From Flavobacterium branchiicola (GTDB lineage Bacteria > Bacteroidota > Bacteroidia > Flavobacteriales > Flavobacteriaceae), in assembly GCF_018383905.1 (NCBI RefSeq), contig NZ_JAGYWA010000002.1, forward strand, positions 704,856 through 768,855: a stretch of 64,000 nt of DNA. The letters are read 5' to 3'. Position 1 is the first letter of the stretch, and each line of letters begins with the position of its first letter. A model generated the notes under the pieces. It saw only the letters and a list, made by a program, of their open reading frames with translations. It had not been told where the DNA came from and searched no databases. A program made the position numbers and the translations under genes. Of the stretch, positions 41,771-51,151 are shown piece after piece.

Positions 41771-42250
41771 ATGGTGAAAATTCCCAAAGCGGTAATTTTT
41801 ACTCAAAATGAATTTAATTTTTTTGGAAAGATGAAATATCTGAAATATCCCGTTAATTTCAAATCTTTGCTACGAGGTTCACAGGAGCATTTTTGTAAGA
41901 TTGACGAATCGATCGCTTATAATATTATGATGATAATTACGACATCTTTTGGAGAGATTCCAGAGACACCAAGCTATGGCACGATTATTTGGGATTTGGA
42001 ATTTAATCAACATATCAAGAAAAGAGATTGGGAAGATTTGGTCAGAAAATCATTATATGATTCAATTAATGAATTCGAAAAAAGATTAATTCTAAGCGAA
42101 GTTTCGATCTCTTTAGATGAGATTAATGATAAAGAATTAGGTTCAAGTATTAGAAGAAAAGCCAATATAGTTGTGAAAGGTTCCATTATAGAAAGTTTAA
42201 TTCCATTTAATTTTCACACAAAGTTGAATATAAGCCCAATTTCCCAATAA
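41771..42250 (+). CDS. tssE: TssE, gp25-like baseplate protein
   Basis: The 159-residue product has the GPW/gp25 signature: E-S-I-A-Y-N-I-M-M-I-I-T-T-S-F-G-E-I-P with P-S-Y-G-T-I-I-W-D. The E-P-R-type wedge contact of gp25 is modified to I-P-E-T-P. ATG 41771 is preferred to a TTG at 41753; a later ATG at 41831 is also possible. It is the first gene of the rightward operon, with tssF 8 bp downstream. TssE nucleates the sheath on the baseplate. Confidence 0.85.
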   Translation: MVKIPKAVIFTQNEFNFFGKMKYLKYPVNFKSLLRGSQEHFCKIDESIAYNIMMIITTSFGEIPETPSYGTIIWDLEFNQHIKKRDWEDLVRKSLYDSINEFEKRLILSEVSISLDEINDKELGSSIRRKANIVVKGSIIESLIPFNFHTKLNISPISQ

Positions 42251-42258
42251 ATTAGAAT

Positions 42259-44016
42259 ATGAAAGACGTTAAGTTTATCGAGATTAAGAATAGGATACAA
42301 AAAAAATGTTTAGAAATTTGGGGAATTGAAGATACCAATTTGGCAGATCCTCTGGTAATGATGTTATTGGATGTTTTTGTTCATGAACTATATTATTTGT
42401 ATCAGGAAGGAGTAGAGTCTGATAATAAAATTATTGAACGAATTGCCCAGGAAATTGTACCGAGTCAATGGAATTTACCAATGCCGGCCCACACTCTGGC
42501 AAGTACAGAAGCGACTAAAGGGATTGTTTTATTAAATAATGATACCGAGTTTGTGGTCAAACCGGGTATGACATCTAATGTTGATCATGATATTTATTTT
42601 ACGCCTTTTACTAATGAAAGTATTGTAGAAGGAGAGATCAGTTTTCAGATGTACGATTCATTTTTGATCGATTCTTCAAAACATGTCAAGCATTTACCGG
42701 AACGATATAAGGTTTTAGATCATCGTATTTGGGTGGGTTTAAATGTCTCAAAAGAAAATCTGGAAAAACTTAATTCGTTGAAGTTTACGTTTATAACTGA
42801 AAATTCCTCATTAGATAATTTTTTGCAGTTTATTACAGTTAAAGATGCTGCGGGAAATAGTCTTGAAGTTGAAAATGAGACTTTTGATGAAGTTCAGGAC
42901 AATAAACATTATACTGAGAGTATAAAATCATTCTATAAAAATTCGATCTATAAAGTAAAGCTAAACTTAGAGAAGCTTAGATACGAATCGATATTGGATA
43001 AATTCGGAATGGAAAAAGAAGAGCTAAAATCAAGTAAAAAAGACACTGAACTGATTTGGCTGGAGTTTATATTTCCTGAAATTTTTACCAAAGCTGAATT
43101 AGATAAAATTCAAATAAAAATAAACACATTTCCATTAGTCAACAGAAAGTTAAACAACAGAGTACATAATGCTCAGATTGAAGGACGTCTGTTCCCAATG
43201 AAAGCAGAGAAAAACACGCATTTTCTTGATGTGATGAAAATATTTAATGAAAAGAATATTGAATTCACGAATGGAATTAAGCAGGCTAATTCTTTGTCTG
43301 CGAATACATTTACTATTTTTTATGGCGGATTAGAAAATTATGATTCCCGTAATGCTAAGTTTTTCCTTAAAAAATTAGCCAGAGCTTTAAGAGAAGATGT
43401 TAGCTCTTTTTCTAACATAAATGCTGATTATATAGATGCAACAATGACCCGAATTAACGAAGAACTTAATTCTATTGAAAGCAAAATTAACAGCAGTTAC
43501 AGTCAGGTTAATGAAGAGGAAGTATATGCTCTGATTCATGAAACAGATAAATCTAAAATTCTGTATTATTCCTATTGGACTTCTAACGGACAGGTTGCCA
43601 ATAATTTAAAGAAAGGTACTATTTTAAAACAAACTTCACTTTCTGAATTGGCTCAGGATGCTACTATTTTCCAGACCAGTTCGGTTGGAGGGATTTACAG
43701 AAATAATAAAGTCGAAAAACTAATCAATCTTCGATATGGGTTTTTGTCAAAAGAGCGTCTGGTAACCAAACAAGACATAAAATCGGCCGTACACTATCAT
43801 TTAAGAAATATTACCAAAGAAGTTTCCATTACAGATGGTGTAGGTATAAGCAGCAACAGAAAACAAGGAGTATACAGAACCATTGATATAGCAGTTGTTT
43901 TGCAGGATAAGTATGCTTTGCAGATCGATAACAAGAAAAAAATAGAGATGTTTTTAAAGGAAACTTTAGAAAAACAATCGGTTATGAACATCCCATTTCA
44001 AATTACAATTAACTAA
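42259..44016 (+). CDS. tssF: TssF, baseplate protein of T6SSiii
   Basis: This 585-residue protein is placed by its context (after tssE, before tssH) and by TssF-type features: an N-terminal helical pair (I-K-N-R-I-Q-K-K ... D-P-L-V-M-M-L-L-D), P-M-P-A-H-T-L-A followed by a beta-rich T6_Ig-like region, and a C-terminal domain with G-F-L-S-K-E-R-L-V-T-K-Q-D. TssF with TssG forms the baseplate wedge. The gene ends 4 bp before tssH. Identity with the classical family is remote. Confidence 0.85.
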   Translation: MKDVKFIEIKNRIQKKCLEIWGIEDTNLADPLVMMLLDVFVHELYYLYQEGVESDNKIIERIAQEIVPSQWNLPMPAHTLASTEATKGIVLLNNDTEFVVKPGMTSNVDHDIYFTPFTNESIVEGEISFQMYDSFLIDSSKHVKHLPERYKVLDHRIWVGLNVSKENLEKLNSLKFTFITENSSLDNFLQFITVKDAAGNSLEVENETFDEVQDNKHYTESIKSFYKNSIYKVKLNLEKLRYESILDKFGMEKEELKSSKKDTELIWLEFIFPEIFTKAELDKIQIKINTFPLVNRKLNNRVHNAQIEGRLFPMKAEKNTHFLDVMKIFNEKNIEFTNGIKQANSLSANTFTIFYGGLENYDSRNAKFFLKKLARALREDVSSFSNINADYIDATMTRINEELNSIESKINSSYSQVNEEEVYALIHETDKSKILYYSYWTSNGQVANNLKKGTILKQTSLSELAQDATIFQTSSVGGIYRNNKVEKLINLRYGFLSKERLVTKQDIKSAVHYHLRNITKEVSITDGVGISSNRKQGVYRTIDIAVVLQDKYALQIDNKKKIEMFLKETLEKQSVMNIPFQITIN

Positions 44017-44020
44017 ACTT

Positions 44021-46453
44021 ATGAATGAATTAGATTATAGTCCAAGCTTATTATCTGCAATTAAATCTGCCAAATCATTAGCTATTCAGGACGGTCACAG
44101 TACATATGGAGTGGCTCATTTAGCTTACGCATTATTATTTGAACCTACCGGATTAGTTGAGGTATTAAAATCACTATCTAAAGATATAGAGTATATAAAA
44201 GAATGGTTTGATGTTAGAAAAGAAGTATATACTTCTGCTCAGAATAATGACAACAGTATTACAAATGATACCGAAGTTGATCATGTTTTTAATGAATCGA
44301 ATTTTAATAAAATTAGATTAGGAGTCGATTCTATCGATGCTTTTTGCGTTTTTATTGCCATTATTAAACCGGGACTGGTTTATAGTGACAAACAAATTGA
44401 CGGTTTAAATTTAAGTGATAAAGAATTGCTAAAACACTTTGGACTAAGAAACAATCAAAAGAGTTTTACTCTGGCTGACAATGCTGATCAGGAGGAAACA
44501 ATAGACATTAACTATTGCGACAATTTATATAAAAAAGATAGTATTGAAGAAGGAAGCAGTATCATTGGCAGAAACAGAGAGGTTAGATTGATACTTGAAA
44601 ATATTGAAAGATATGAAAATCATGGTATTTTACTAATTGGGGAATCGGGAATCGGAAAAACGAGTATTATAATGAATCTTATTTATAATTTGCACGAAAC
44701 AGATCCTAATTTCTTTGAAGAAACACTTGTTTTATCCCTAAATGTAGCTAAACTAGTTGCAAACTGCAGCAGCGAAAATGAGATTTCGAAAAAGCTTATT
44801 GAAATTTTCGAAAAATTATCCAAAAACGGAAAAAGTATTCTTTTTATTGATGACATACAGGTATTGTTAAACTCATCAAGCTCAAAATCAAATGCTGTAA
44901 TCAATATCATTAACACGCAATTGACTCAGGGCAGTATTAATATTATTGCTTCAATAGACGCTGATTCTTATAGAAAATCTATTGAGGGAACTACGATAAA
45001 CGGAAAATTTGAAAACATTTTTATTGAAGAGTTAGACTATTCTTTATTGATTGAATGTCTGAATATTTATAAAAATAAATTAGAGAAGCATTATAAAATT
45101 AGCATTAATGAAGAGGTTATAGAGGAAGCTATTCATTTATCTAAACGATTTTATAAAGAAAAAAAATTGCCTTACGGTGCTATTGATTTATTAGACAGAA
45201 CAGCTTCATCGGTAATTGTTTCCAATGCAAATTCATTAGTTGAAATTGTAAAAATAAAAGAGCAGATAAAAGAATCTGATCCGGCTGACGAATCAAAAAT
45301 GAGCTTGCTGGAGAAGGAAATATACAATCGCATAAGTTGTGTGGTAACGAGTAAAATTGATGTTTCTGAAAATGCTAAAAGGCAAAAAAATGAAGCAGTT
45401 ACTTTTGACGAGATCGAGAAATTAGCCTCTGATATTGAATCTATTGCCAAAGAAAAAATTACTGTTGTTACAAAATCTGAGATTCTGGCCGTGGTTTCTA
45501 ATGCGACGGGAATACCATTGGGAAAAATAAGCGCGGGTGAAAAAGAGAAGCTTTTAACGATAGAAGACAAATTACAGGAAAGAGTAAAAGGACAAGCGCA
45601 TGCTATAAAAACATTATCTGAAGCTATTATTGAATCCAGAAGTGGTTTGAGCAATCCTAAACAACCAATCGGATCGTTCTTTTTCTTAGGACCAACAGGA
45701 ACAGGAAAGACAGAATTAACAAAATCACTGGCAGAATTACTCTTTGATGATGAAAATGCTATGATTCGATTTGACATGTCAGAATTTAAAGAAGAGCATT
45801 CGGCTGCTTTATTATATGGTGCTCCTCCGGGATATGTTGGGTACGAAGAGGGAGGTATGCTAGTGAATAAAATTAGACAGAAACCATATTCAGTTGTTCT
45901 TTTTGACGAGATTGAAAAAGCGCATAGTTCTGTTTACGATGTGTTTTTGCAAATCATGGACGAAGGAAAAATCCACGATAAATTAGGACGCGAAGGTGAT
46001 TTCTCTAATGCAATTATCATTTTTACTTCAAACATTGGTAGTCAATGGATTCAGGAGCAAATAGAGGGAGGTCATTTGCCAACTTCTAATCAGTTAATTG
46101 AAATTATGAGTCAGCATTTCAGACCTGAGTTTTTAGGACGTTTGACAGAGGTTGTTCCGTTTGCCCCTATAAACATAGAAATTGCCAAGGCTATTTTTAA
46201 ATTACACTTACACCGCTTACAAGAGCAGTTAATAAGTATTAAAAATATATCATTTGATCTGTCTGATGGTGCTTTAGAATATTTGACAAATAAAGGATTC
46301 TCCAAAAAATATGGAGCAAGACCTATTGCCGGTATCGTAAGAACGTATCTAAAGAAAACAATTTCAAAATTAATTATATCAGAAGCCATTCTTGAAAATG
46401 AAGCTATTGTTTTGGATATAAAAGAGGATGAGTTTATTTGGGAAAAGAAGTAA
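44021..46453 (+). CDS. tssH: TssH (ClpV-like) AAA+ sheath-recycling ATPase
   Basis: This 810-residue double-AAA+ ClpB-type ATPase has an N-terminal Clp-N repeat (with H-S-T-Y-G-V-A-H-L-A), a first AAA module with Walker A G-E-S-G-I-G-K-T (~residues 208-215), and a second with G-P-T-G-T-G-K-T, Y-G-A-P-P-G-Y-V-G-Y pore loop and V-L-F-D-E-I-E-K-A-H Walker B. The middle domain is short, as in ClpV rather than ClpB. It disassembles contracted sheaths. A 130-bp gap separates it from the effector gene. Confidence 0.92.
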   Translation: MNELDYSPSLLSAIKSAKSLAIQDGHSTYGVAHLAYALLFEPTGLVEVLKSLSKDIEYIKEWFDVRKEVYTSAQNNDNSITNDTEVDHVFNESNFNKIRLGVDSIDAFCVFIAIIKPGLVYSDKQIDGLNLSDKELLKHFGLRNNQKSFTLADNADQEETIDINYCDNLYKKDSIEEGSSIIGRNREVRLILENIERYENHGILLIGESGIGKTSIIMNLIYNLHETDPNFFEETLVLSLNVAKLVANCSSENEISKKLIEIFEKLSKNGKSILFIDDIQVLLNSSSSKSNAVINIINTQLTQGSINIIASIDADSYRKSIEGTTINGKFENIFIEELDYSLLIECLNIYKNKLEKHYKISINEEVIEEAIHLSKRFYKEKKLPYGAIDLLDRTASSVIVSNANSLVEIVKIKEQIKESDPADESKMSLLEKEIYNRISCVVTSKIDVSENAKRQKNEAVTFDEIEKLASDIESIAKEKITVVTKSEILAVVSNATGIPLGKISAGEKEKLLTIEDKLQERVKGQAHAIKTLSEAIIESRSGLSNPKQPIGSFFFLGPTGTGKTELTKSLAELLFDDENAMIRFDMSEFKEEHSAALLYGAPPGYVGYEEGGMLVNKIRQKPYSVVLFDEIEKAHSSVYDVFLQIMDEGKIHDKLGREGDFSNAIIIFTSNIGSQWIQEQIEGGHLPTSNQLIEIMSQHFRPEFLGRLTEVVPFAPINIEIAKAIFKLHLHRLQEQLISIKNISFDLSDGALEYLTNKGFSKKYGARPIAGIVRTYLKKTISKLIISEAILENEAIVLDIKEDEFIWEKK

Positions 46454-46583
46454 GAAAGAAAGTTGTAGATATTCCTTTATGTAGTTACTCACTTAATAAA
46501 ACAGAATTATAAAAATGATATCTAAGAAAATCAATAGTAAACAAAAAGGAAAGCATTTTTAGCATTAATAAAACAAAATAGTA

Positions 46584-48467
46584 ATGGCAAAACCCGATAA
46601 TACTCAAAAACGAAAAGAGCGCGAAGCAAGGGAGCAGGCTGAGGACGGTTTGAAATTAGTTATTGACGGTGCTAAAATCAAATGCGATTTGTGTACCGTA
46701 CCGGCAGGCGATCTAAAGGTAAATTATGATACTCCAAGTACACAGGATAAACGAACCGCTACTGTGGTAGAAAAAGACAAAAAAAGTCTGATTTTTAAGG
46801 GGAATTGCAAAAAAAGTCCCCAAAGTTCCAGCCCATGTGCCTCAGTAATGAAACTTGCGGATTGGAAGAATCCTGGTACAGTATATTTTCAGGATCAACT
46901 TGCCATACTTTTAAGAAGCACGATAAAATGTGAATACGGAGGCGTTGATATTAAAATCACAGATTGCGGACAACGCAACGAAATTACAAATCTGGATACT
47001 ACAGGTGCGCCTGTGCCAAGTTATATACCTCCAGATTTTGATATTGATTTTGAACTTGACAAAAAAGGAAAAACTATTGTGCCTTTTGGAATAAAAGATT
47101 TTAAAAATAACGAAGAAAATCAATTTATAAAATTTAAACTCAAAGTAGGAGGTGCTGGGATCAATCAATGGCAATTGGATATAAAAAATGAAGATGGTAA
47201 AATTTATACTTGTTATTCTTCTACTCAGGAATTAAGTGAAGTAGTGATAACTGGGAAAAAGACGAAAGCAGATTCAGAGACTAAAAAACCTCAAATCGTT
47301 AGCTCCACTGCTATGTGGCCAGCAGGAGAATATACCATTTTATGGGATGGCTTTGATAACAAAGAAATATATGATAGTACCCGCTTTAACGGCAAAAAAC
47401 TAGAGGCGAAAATTACTGCAGTTAAAGATGGTAAAATGAAAACTAAAGAAATTGAATTTGGAAGTAAATACAGCCAAGTACAATGGACAGATGTAAAAAT
47501 TGACCGAAATGCAAAACGTATAGATGTGACATTAAGAGTAAATCTAACTGATGGTGGTGATGAGGGATTAAATTGTCAAACTATAAACGCAAGTGATATA
47601 TATAGAATGCCTGCAAGGACAATTTGTGATTGGGATAAAGTTCCTGCAAAAGTTATTTCTGCGTATGGAAATTCTCCTATAAAGGTAAAAACTAAAACGT
47701 TTGATGAATTAAAAAAATATGTTTTAGAAGGTTTAAATCATTATTGGAGTAGAAACACAAATAGAGGAAAAAATGTTATGTTGAACGGCGTTGCGTATGA
47801 AGTTTTTGTAAATACAAATAATGAAACAGATAGAAGTAAATCTATGGATGATATACCTTTGGTATACCATACGAACGGACCTTGGGGACGATCTGGAAAC
47901 CCAGCTTCTTTGATAGTTAATGCAATTCCAGATACAGGAATGGTTCAGCAAATATCATATAATGCAGGATATATTAAAAGATTTTCTACAGATTATGTAG
48001 GACTTGATGGATGGATTTTTCAAACTGAGATTGATAAAGAATATCCCTATGGAAAAAATCAGTATGATGCAATTTCAGATTTTAAAGAAACAGCTGCGCA
48101 TGAAATTGGACATGAAATTTTATATGCATATTCTGACGCAACTTTTTCATGGCAACATAAAGGGAGCTCGTATCTTAACCAAGAAACAAAAATACCCGAA
48201 AGAGAGAAATCAAGTGTAAGGAAAATTGCAGAGAAAATTCCTCTAGCTCCATATATTCCAGTAATAAAGCCAATTGATTTTATGCCAGATTCTAAGGGTG
48301 AGTATTATCCAAAAGCTCCTGCTGAAATTGATTTAATGAAGTATTATAATATTATTTATACAACCAACCCAAAGTTAAACGCTCTTCCTGATTTGTCAAG
48401 AACAATAGCCTCGCAAAATGATGTTTTGGCATTAATTTGGTTAACAAAAATTAAAATATTATTATGA
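46584..48467 (+). CDS. Putative T6SS effector: DUF4280 (PAAR-like) tip domain plus C-terminal zinc-metallopeptidase-like toxin
   Basis: This 627-residue protein starts with L-V-I-D-G-A-K-I-K-C-D-L-C, the opening of DUF4280 PAAR-like spike domains, with further conserved cysteines (C-K-K, S-P-C-A, K-C-E-Y-G-G) to ~residue 130. A middle beta-rich region (~150-330) resembles linker or Ig-like folds. The C-terminal domain contains T-A-A-H-E-I-G-H-E-I-L with H506, E507 and H510, a zincin HExxH. There is no signal peptide, as expected for T6SS cargo. It overlaps a two-TM protein gene by 4 bp, the candidate immunity partner. The toxic activity and target are inferred. Confidence 0.82.
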   Translation: MAKPDNTQKRKEREAREQAEDGLKLVIDGAKIKCDLCTVPAGDLKVNYDTPSTQDKRTATVVEKDKKSLIFKGNCKKSPQSSSPCASVMKLADWKNPGTVYFQDQLAILLRSTIKCEYGGVDIKITDCGQRNEITNLDTTGAPVPSYIPPDFDIDFELDKKGKTIVPFGIKDFKNNEENQFIKFKLKVGGAGINQWQLDIKNEDGKIYTCYSSTQELSEVVITGKKTKADSETKKPQIVSSTAMWPAGEYTILWDGFDNKEIYDSTRFNGKKLEAKITAVKDGKMKTKEIEFGSKYSQVQWTDVKIDRNAKRIDVTLRVNLTDGGDEGLNCQTINASDIYRMPARTICDWDKVPAKVISAYGNSPIKVKTKTFDELKKYVLEGLNHYWSRNTNRGKNVMLNGVAYEVFVNTNNETDRSKSMDDIPLVYHTNGPWGRSGNPASLIVNAIPDTGMVQQISYNAGYIKRFSTDYVGLDGWIFQTEIDKEYPYGKNQYDAISDFKETAAHEIGHEILYAYSDATFSWQHKGSSYLNQETKIPEREKSSVRKIAEKIPLAPYIPVIKPIDFMPDSKGEYYPKAPAEIDLMKYYNIIYTTNPKLNALPDLSRTIASQNDVLALIWLTKIKILL

Positions 48468-49024
48468 ATGAAGTGATCTTTTTTTTAGCATTAGTAATTT
48501 CCTTATTATTAGTATATAGAGTGTTAAAGAGTAAAAGTAAAATGATTGTCAAATTAGTATATCTATTAGTCATATTTATATTGCTATTCTTTGTTGGTTT
48601 ATTTTCATTTATAATTTCATGGAAAAAAGGCGGTCCAAATAGAGAGGAAGTAATTCCTTTAAAGAATTCTCCTAAAACGATATATTTTTTTAATGAAACT
48701 AAGCAATCCATTAATATTATCGTCAATTTCAAATATTCGGATGAAGAAAAAAAAAGTATAAAATATAATCCGTATTACAACAAAATAGACACCATTAAAA
48801 ATTTGAGAAGTGGGGAAAATAAATATCGCGAAATATCAACCTTATATAATGACTCGATTACAAAATTCCCTAAAAATTTTAATGTAAAAATCACTGATTC
48901 TATAGGTGAAATTATAAAAGAATATAATAAAGAAGAGTTTTTTAACAGTATTGAAAAATCTAAATACGTAAAAAATATTGATAAAGAATGTAAAGAAAAT
49001 GAATGGGATATAAGAATAAAATAG
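48464..49024 (+). CDS. Putative immunity protein (two transmembrane segments)
   Basis: This 186-residue protein has two N-terminal hydrophobic segments (~3-20 and ~28-50) separated by a short basic loop, then a ~130-residue Lys/Asn/Glu-rich domain. No known family is recognised. Its ATG overlaps the effector stop (ATGA), the classic arrangement of an effector-immunity pair. The topology would place the soluble domain in the periplasm (if the first segment is the in-going anchor), suggesting that the metallopeptidase acts there. Codons are even more AT-rich than in the core genes. The next 233 bp (49025-49257) hold no gene. Confidence 0.7.
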   Translation: MNEVIFFLALVISLLLVYRVLKSKSKMIVKLVYLLVIFILLFFVGLFSFIISWKKGGPNREEVIPLKNSPKTIYFFNETKQSINIIVNFKYSDEEKKSIKYNPYYNKIDTIKNLRSGENKYREISTLYNDSITKFPKNFNVKITDSIGEIIKEYNKEEFFNSIEKSKYVKNIDKECKENEWDIRIK

Positions 49025-49257
49025 TTTTAGTTACTATTAAAGTTTGTGTTTTTGTAGATGAATTACCAAAAGTTAAAATAAAATGATAAAGACTATTTAT
49101 TTTATATGAATTATGTATCTGCTTGTATGTAGTTGAAAAGAAAGAAGAGAGTGCAAAATGTAGAAAGTAATAAAGTTTTAATCTTTTAAGAAGGTTAATA
49201 TTTAAATAATAAAGCCACACGAAAGGATTCGTAAAGTATTGGTGGAAAAAATAAGTT

Positions 49258-50163
49258 ATGGAACAAGATATTTCAGTTTTAAAGCAGCAGCTTAATTTTA
49301 ATTTAAGAGGTGAAATTCTTTTTTATGAATTGCAGAATATTCTAAAAGATGACACAGAAGTATTTGTGAGACACAAAGGTCTTTCGAAGAGAAACAATTC
49401 CAGAGATGCTATTGATCTCTCGTCGATGTTGTATCAGGAAGATTCAAGGTTTACCAAGGAAGCGCTTGTTTTGCATTTAGCAAAAAACAGCATTTACCAT
49501 AATCTACCCGAATTGCTTTTTCATCCTTTGTCTGTTAGTAATTCTACAATGTCAAACAAAGAGATTGTAGAGGCCGTAAGAGAGAATAAGGAAACAGAGA
49601 ATAGCGCTTTAGATTTCTTTATGCCTTTTGATAATGAGATTTTTTCTGCAAATGCTAATTATGCAATTAGAAGTCTGCACTTGTTTCAGGATAAGATTGA
49701 TTTGTTCTTAAATATTGTAGATGAATTAATTGGTATTGATTTTAATTTATCTCAAACGCAAAAAAAGAATCTGTTTATTTATTTGTGTGATGCCGAAAAG
49801 CTAAAAGAGAATCTTCTGGAACTGGAAAAAGTTCTGGAAATGTTATTAGGCAATGTAGTAAAACTTAAATACAAAAAACATGTATTTACAACATCTCCTT
49901 TTTTGAAATTAAGTCAGGGTGTTTTAGGATTTGACCTTGGACTTTGCGGAGCGGTAGAAAGCGAGATAGACGATGTAGAGGCAAGTTTTTATTTTGAAGG
50001 AAATATTGATTATTCCATTTTAGAACACAAGATGAAGCTAACAAGAAAAGTGTTGGAATACTTTCTTATTAGTAATAGAAAAGTTGATATCGTCTTTTTT
50101 AATAACTATCAATTAGGGATAAAACTAAACGAAAACTATTTAGGCATAAACACCATTTTATAA
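49258..50163 (+). CDS. tssG: TssG-like baseplate protein of T6SSiii
   Basis: This 301-residue soluble protein has the TssG N-terminal layout (I-S-V-L-K-Q-Q-L-N-F-N-L-R-G-E ... F-Y-E-L), a short V-F-V-R-H-K-G beta segment and the C-terminal N-N-Y-Q-L-G-I-K-L-N-E-N-Y-L-G-I-N-T-I-L, which fits the L-G-x-N-T-x-L ending typical of TssG. Assignment rests on this and on its place in the operon. It would pair with TssF in the baseplate wedge. Confidence 0.75.
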   Translation: MEQDISVLKQQLNFNLRGEILFYELQNILKDDTEVFVRHKGLSKRNNSRDAIDLSSMLYQEDSRFTKEALVLHLAKNSIYHNLPELLFHPLSVSNSTMSNKEIVEAVRENKETENSALDFFMPFDNEIFSANANYAIRSLHLFQDKIDLFLNIVDELIGIDFNLSQTQKKNLFIYLCDAEKLKENLLELEKVLEMLLGNVVKLKYKKHVFTTSPFLKLSQGVLGFDLGLCGAVESEIDDVEASFYFEGNIDYSILEHKMKLTRKVLEYFLISNRKVDIVFFNNYQLGIKLNENYLGINTIL

Positions 50164-50200
50164 TTTTTTAAACCATAATAAAAAGAGATAACATTCAACT

Positions 50201-51085
50201 ATGAATACAATACTACCATTTTTTTTAAAATACCTTTTAGCACCGTTACTGATACTTATTGTAACACTCATCATGAGTCAGTTTTCGAGTATAAAAATTA
50301 AAACAAAGGCTGCCATAATATTTGTTTTATGCTTTTCGCTTATCGCAGCTTTACCTTGTTTGTTTGCTTTTTTTAACAATGAATTTATTTGGTTTGGCTT
50401 ATTGTTTTCGGTCATATACTATTTAGTACTTGGAGTAATATTGGTGTTTTTTATGGATTCGCCCTTATTTCAAAAGATCGAAATACAAAATAGTGCTCCT
50501 GCAAAAATTTTCCTTTTTTTAATTATAACAATTCTGTCTTCCTGGATTTACTATCTGGTGTTTAATCTTATTGCTATATCTAGTTACGCACACATTAGTA
50601 TGCTTAATATACTATGGTTATATGCTCCAATGTTTTTTCTGGAATTAAAGAAAAAATATTTACAGATTCCAGAGCCATTTTATGAGTATTGGAGAGTTGG
50701 AAAAGAACGTAAAGACATTGAGTATTGGGACAATATTGATAAGTTCCGTTTAATGCAGGTTTCTATACATATCAAGAAAAAGAATAATTCAGAGGTCTTC
50801 TCAAAATTTGATGTAAAAATTGCTCAGGATGTTAATCTTGGGAATTGGTTTGATAAGTTTATCGAAGACCAGAATTACAGATTCCCTAATGATGCCATCG
50901 AATCGAGTGCAGAACATGAAGATAAAGGATGGACTTTTTACACGGCTAAATACTTCAGTTTTCCTTTATTTATCAGGAATTTGAGCCCTAATCAAACGAT
51001 TGCCGAAAGTCAGCTTACGAACAAACAGACCATTTTTGCCAAAAGAGTCACTTTGAAAAAGCATAGCGAAACAGAGGAACAATAG
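50201..51085 (+). CDS. tssN: TssN, membrane protein specific to T6SSiii
   Basis: This 294-residue protein has five hydrophobic segments in its first half (about 5-28, 33-57, 62-86, 100-128, 132-150) and a ~140-residue soluble C-terminal domain with E-P-F-Y-E-Y-W-R-V-G-K. TssN replaces parts of the TssJLM complex that T6SSiii lacks and is thought to help form the inner-membrane anchor. It sits 37 bp after tssG and 66 bp before tssK. Confidence 0.82.
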   Translation: MNTILPFFLKYLLAPLLILIVTLIMSQFSSIKIKTKAAIIFVLCFSLIAALPCLFAFFNNEFIWFGLLFSVIYYLVLGVILVFFMDSPLFQKIEIQNSAPAKIFLFLIITILSSWIYYLVFNLIAISSYAHISMLNILWLYAPMFFLELKKKYLQIPEPFYEYWRVGKERKDIEYWDNIDKFRLMQVSIHIKKKNNSEVFSKFDVKIAQDVNLGNWFDKFIEDQNYRFPNDAIESSAEHEDKGWTFYTAKYFSFPLFIRNLSPNQTIAESQLTNKQTIFAKRVTLKKHSETEEQ

Positions 51086-51151
51086 GGGATAATCCTTATA
51101 AACTAAAAATATAAAACGTACTAAATATCAGAATATAACAACTAAGCAATT

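Noticed and set aside
45172..45777. 201-codon open frame on the minus strand inside tssH
   Set aside because: It is antisense to a clear AAA+ ATPase gene with intact motifs; its own product has no recognisable features.
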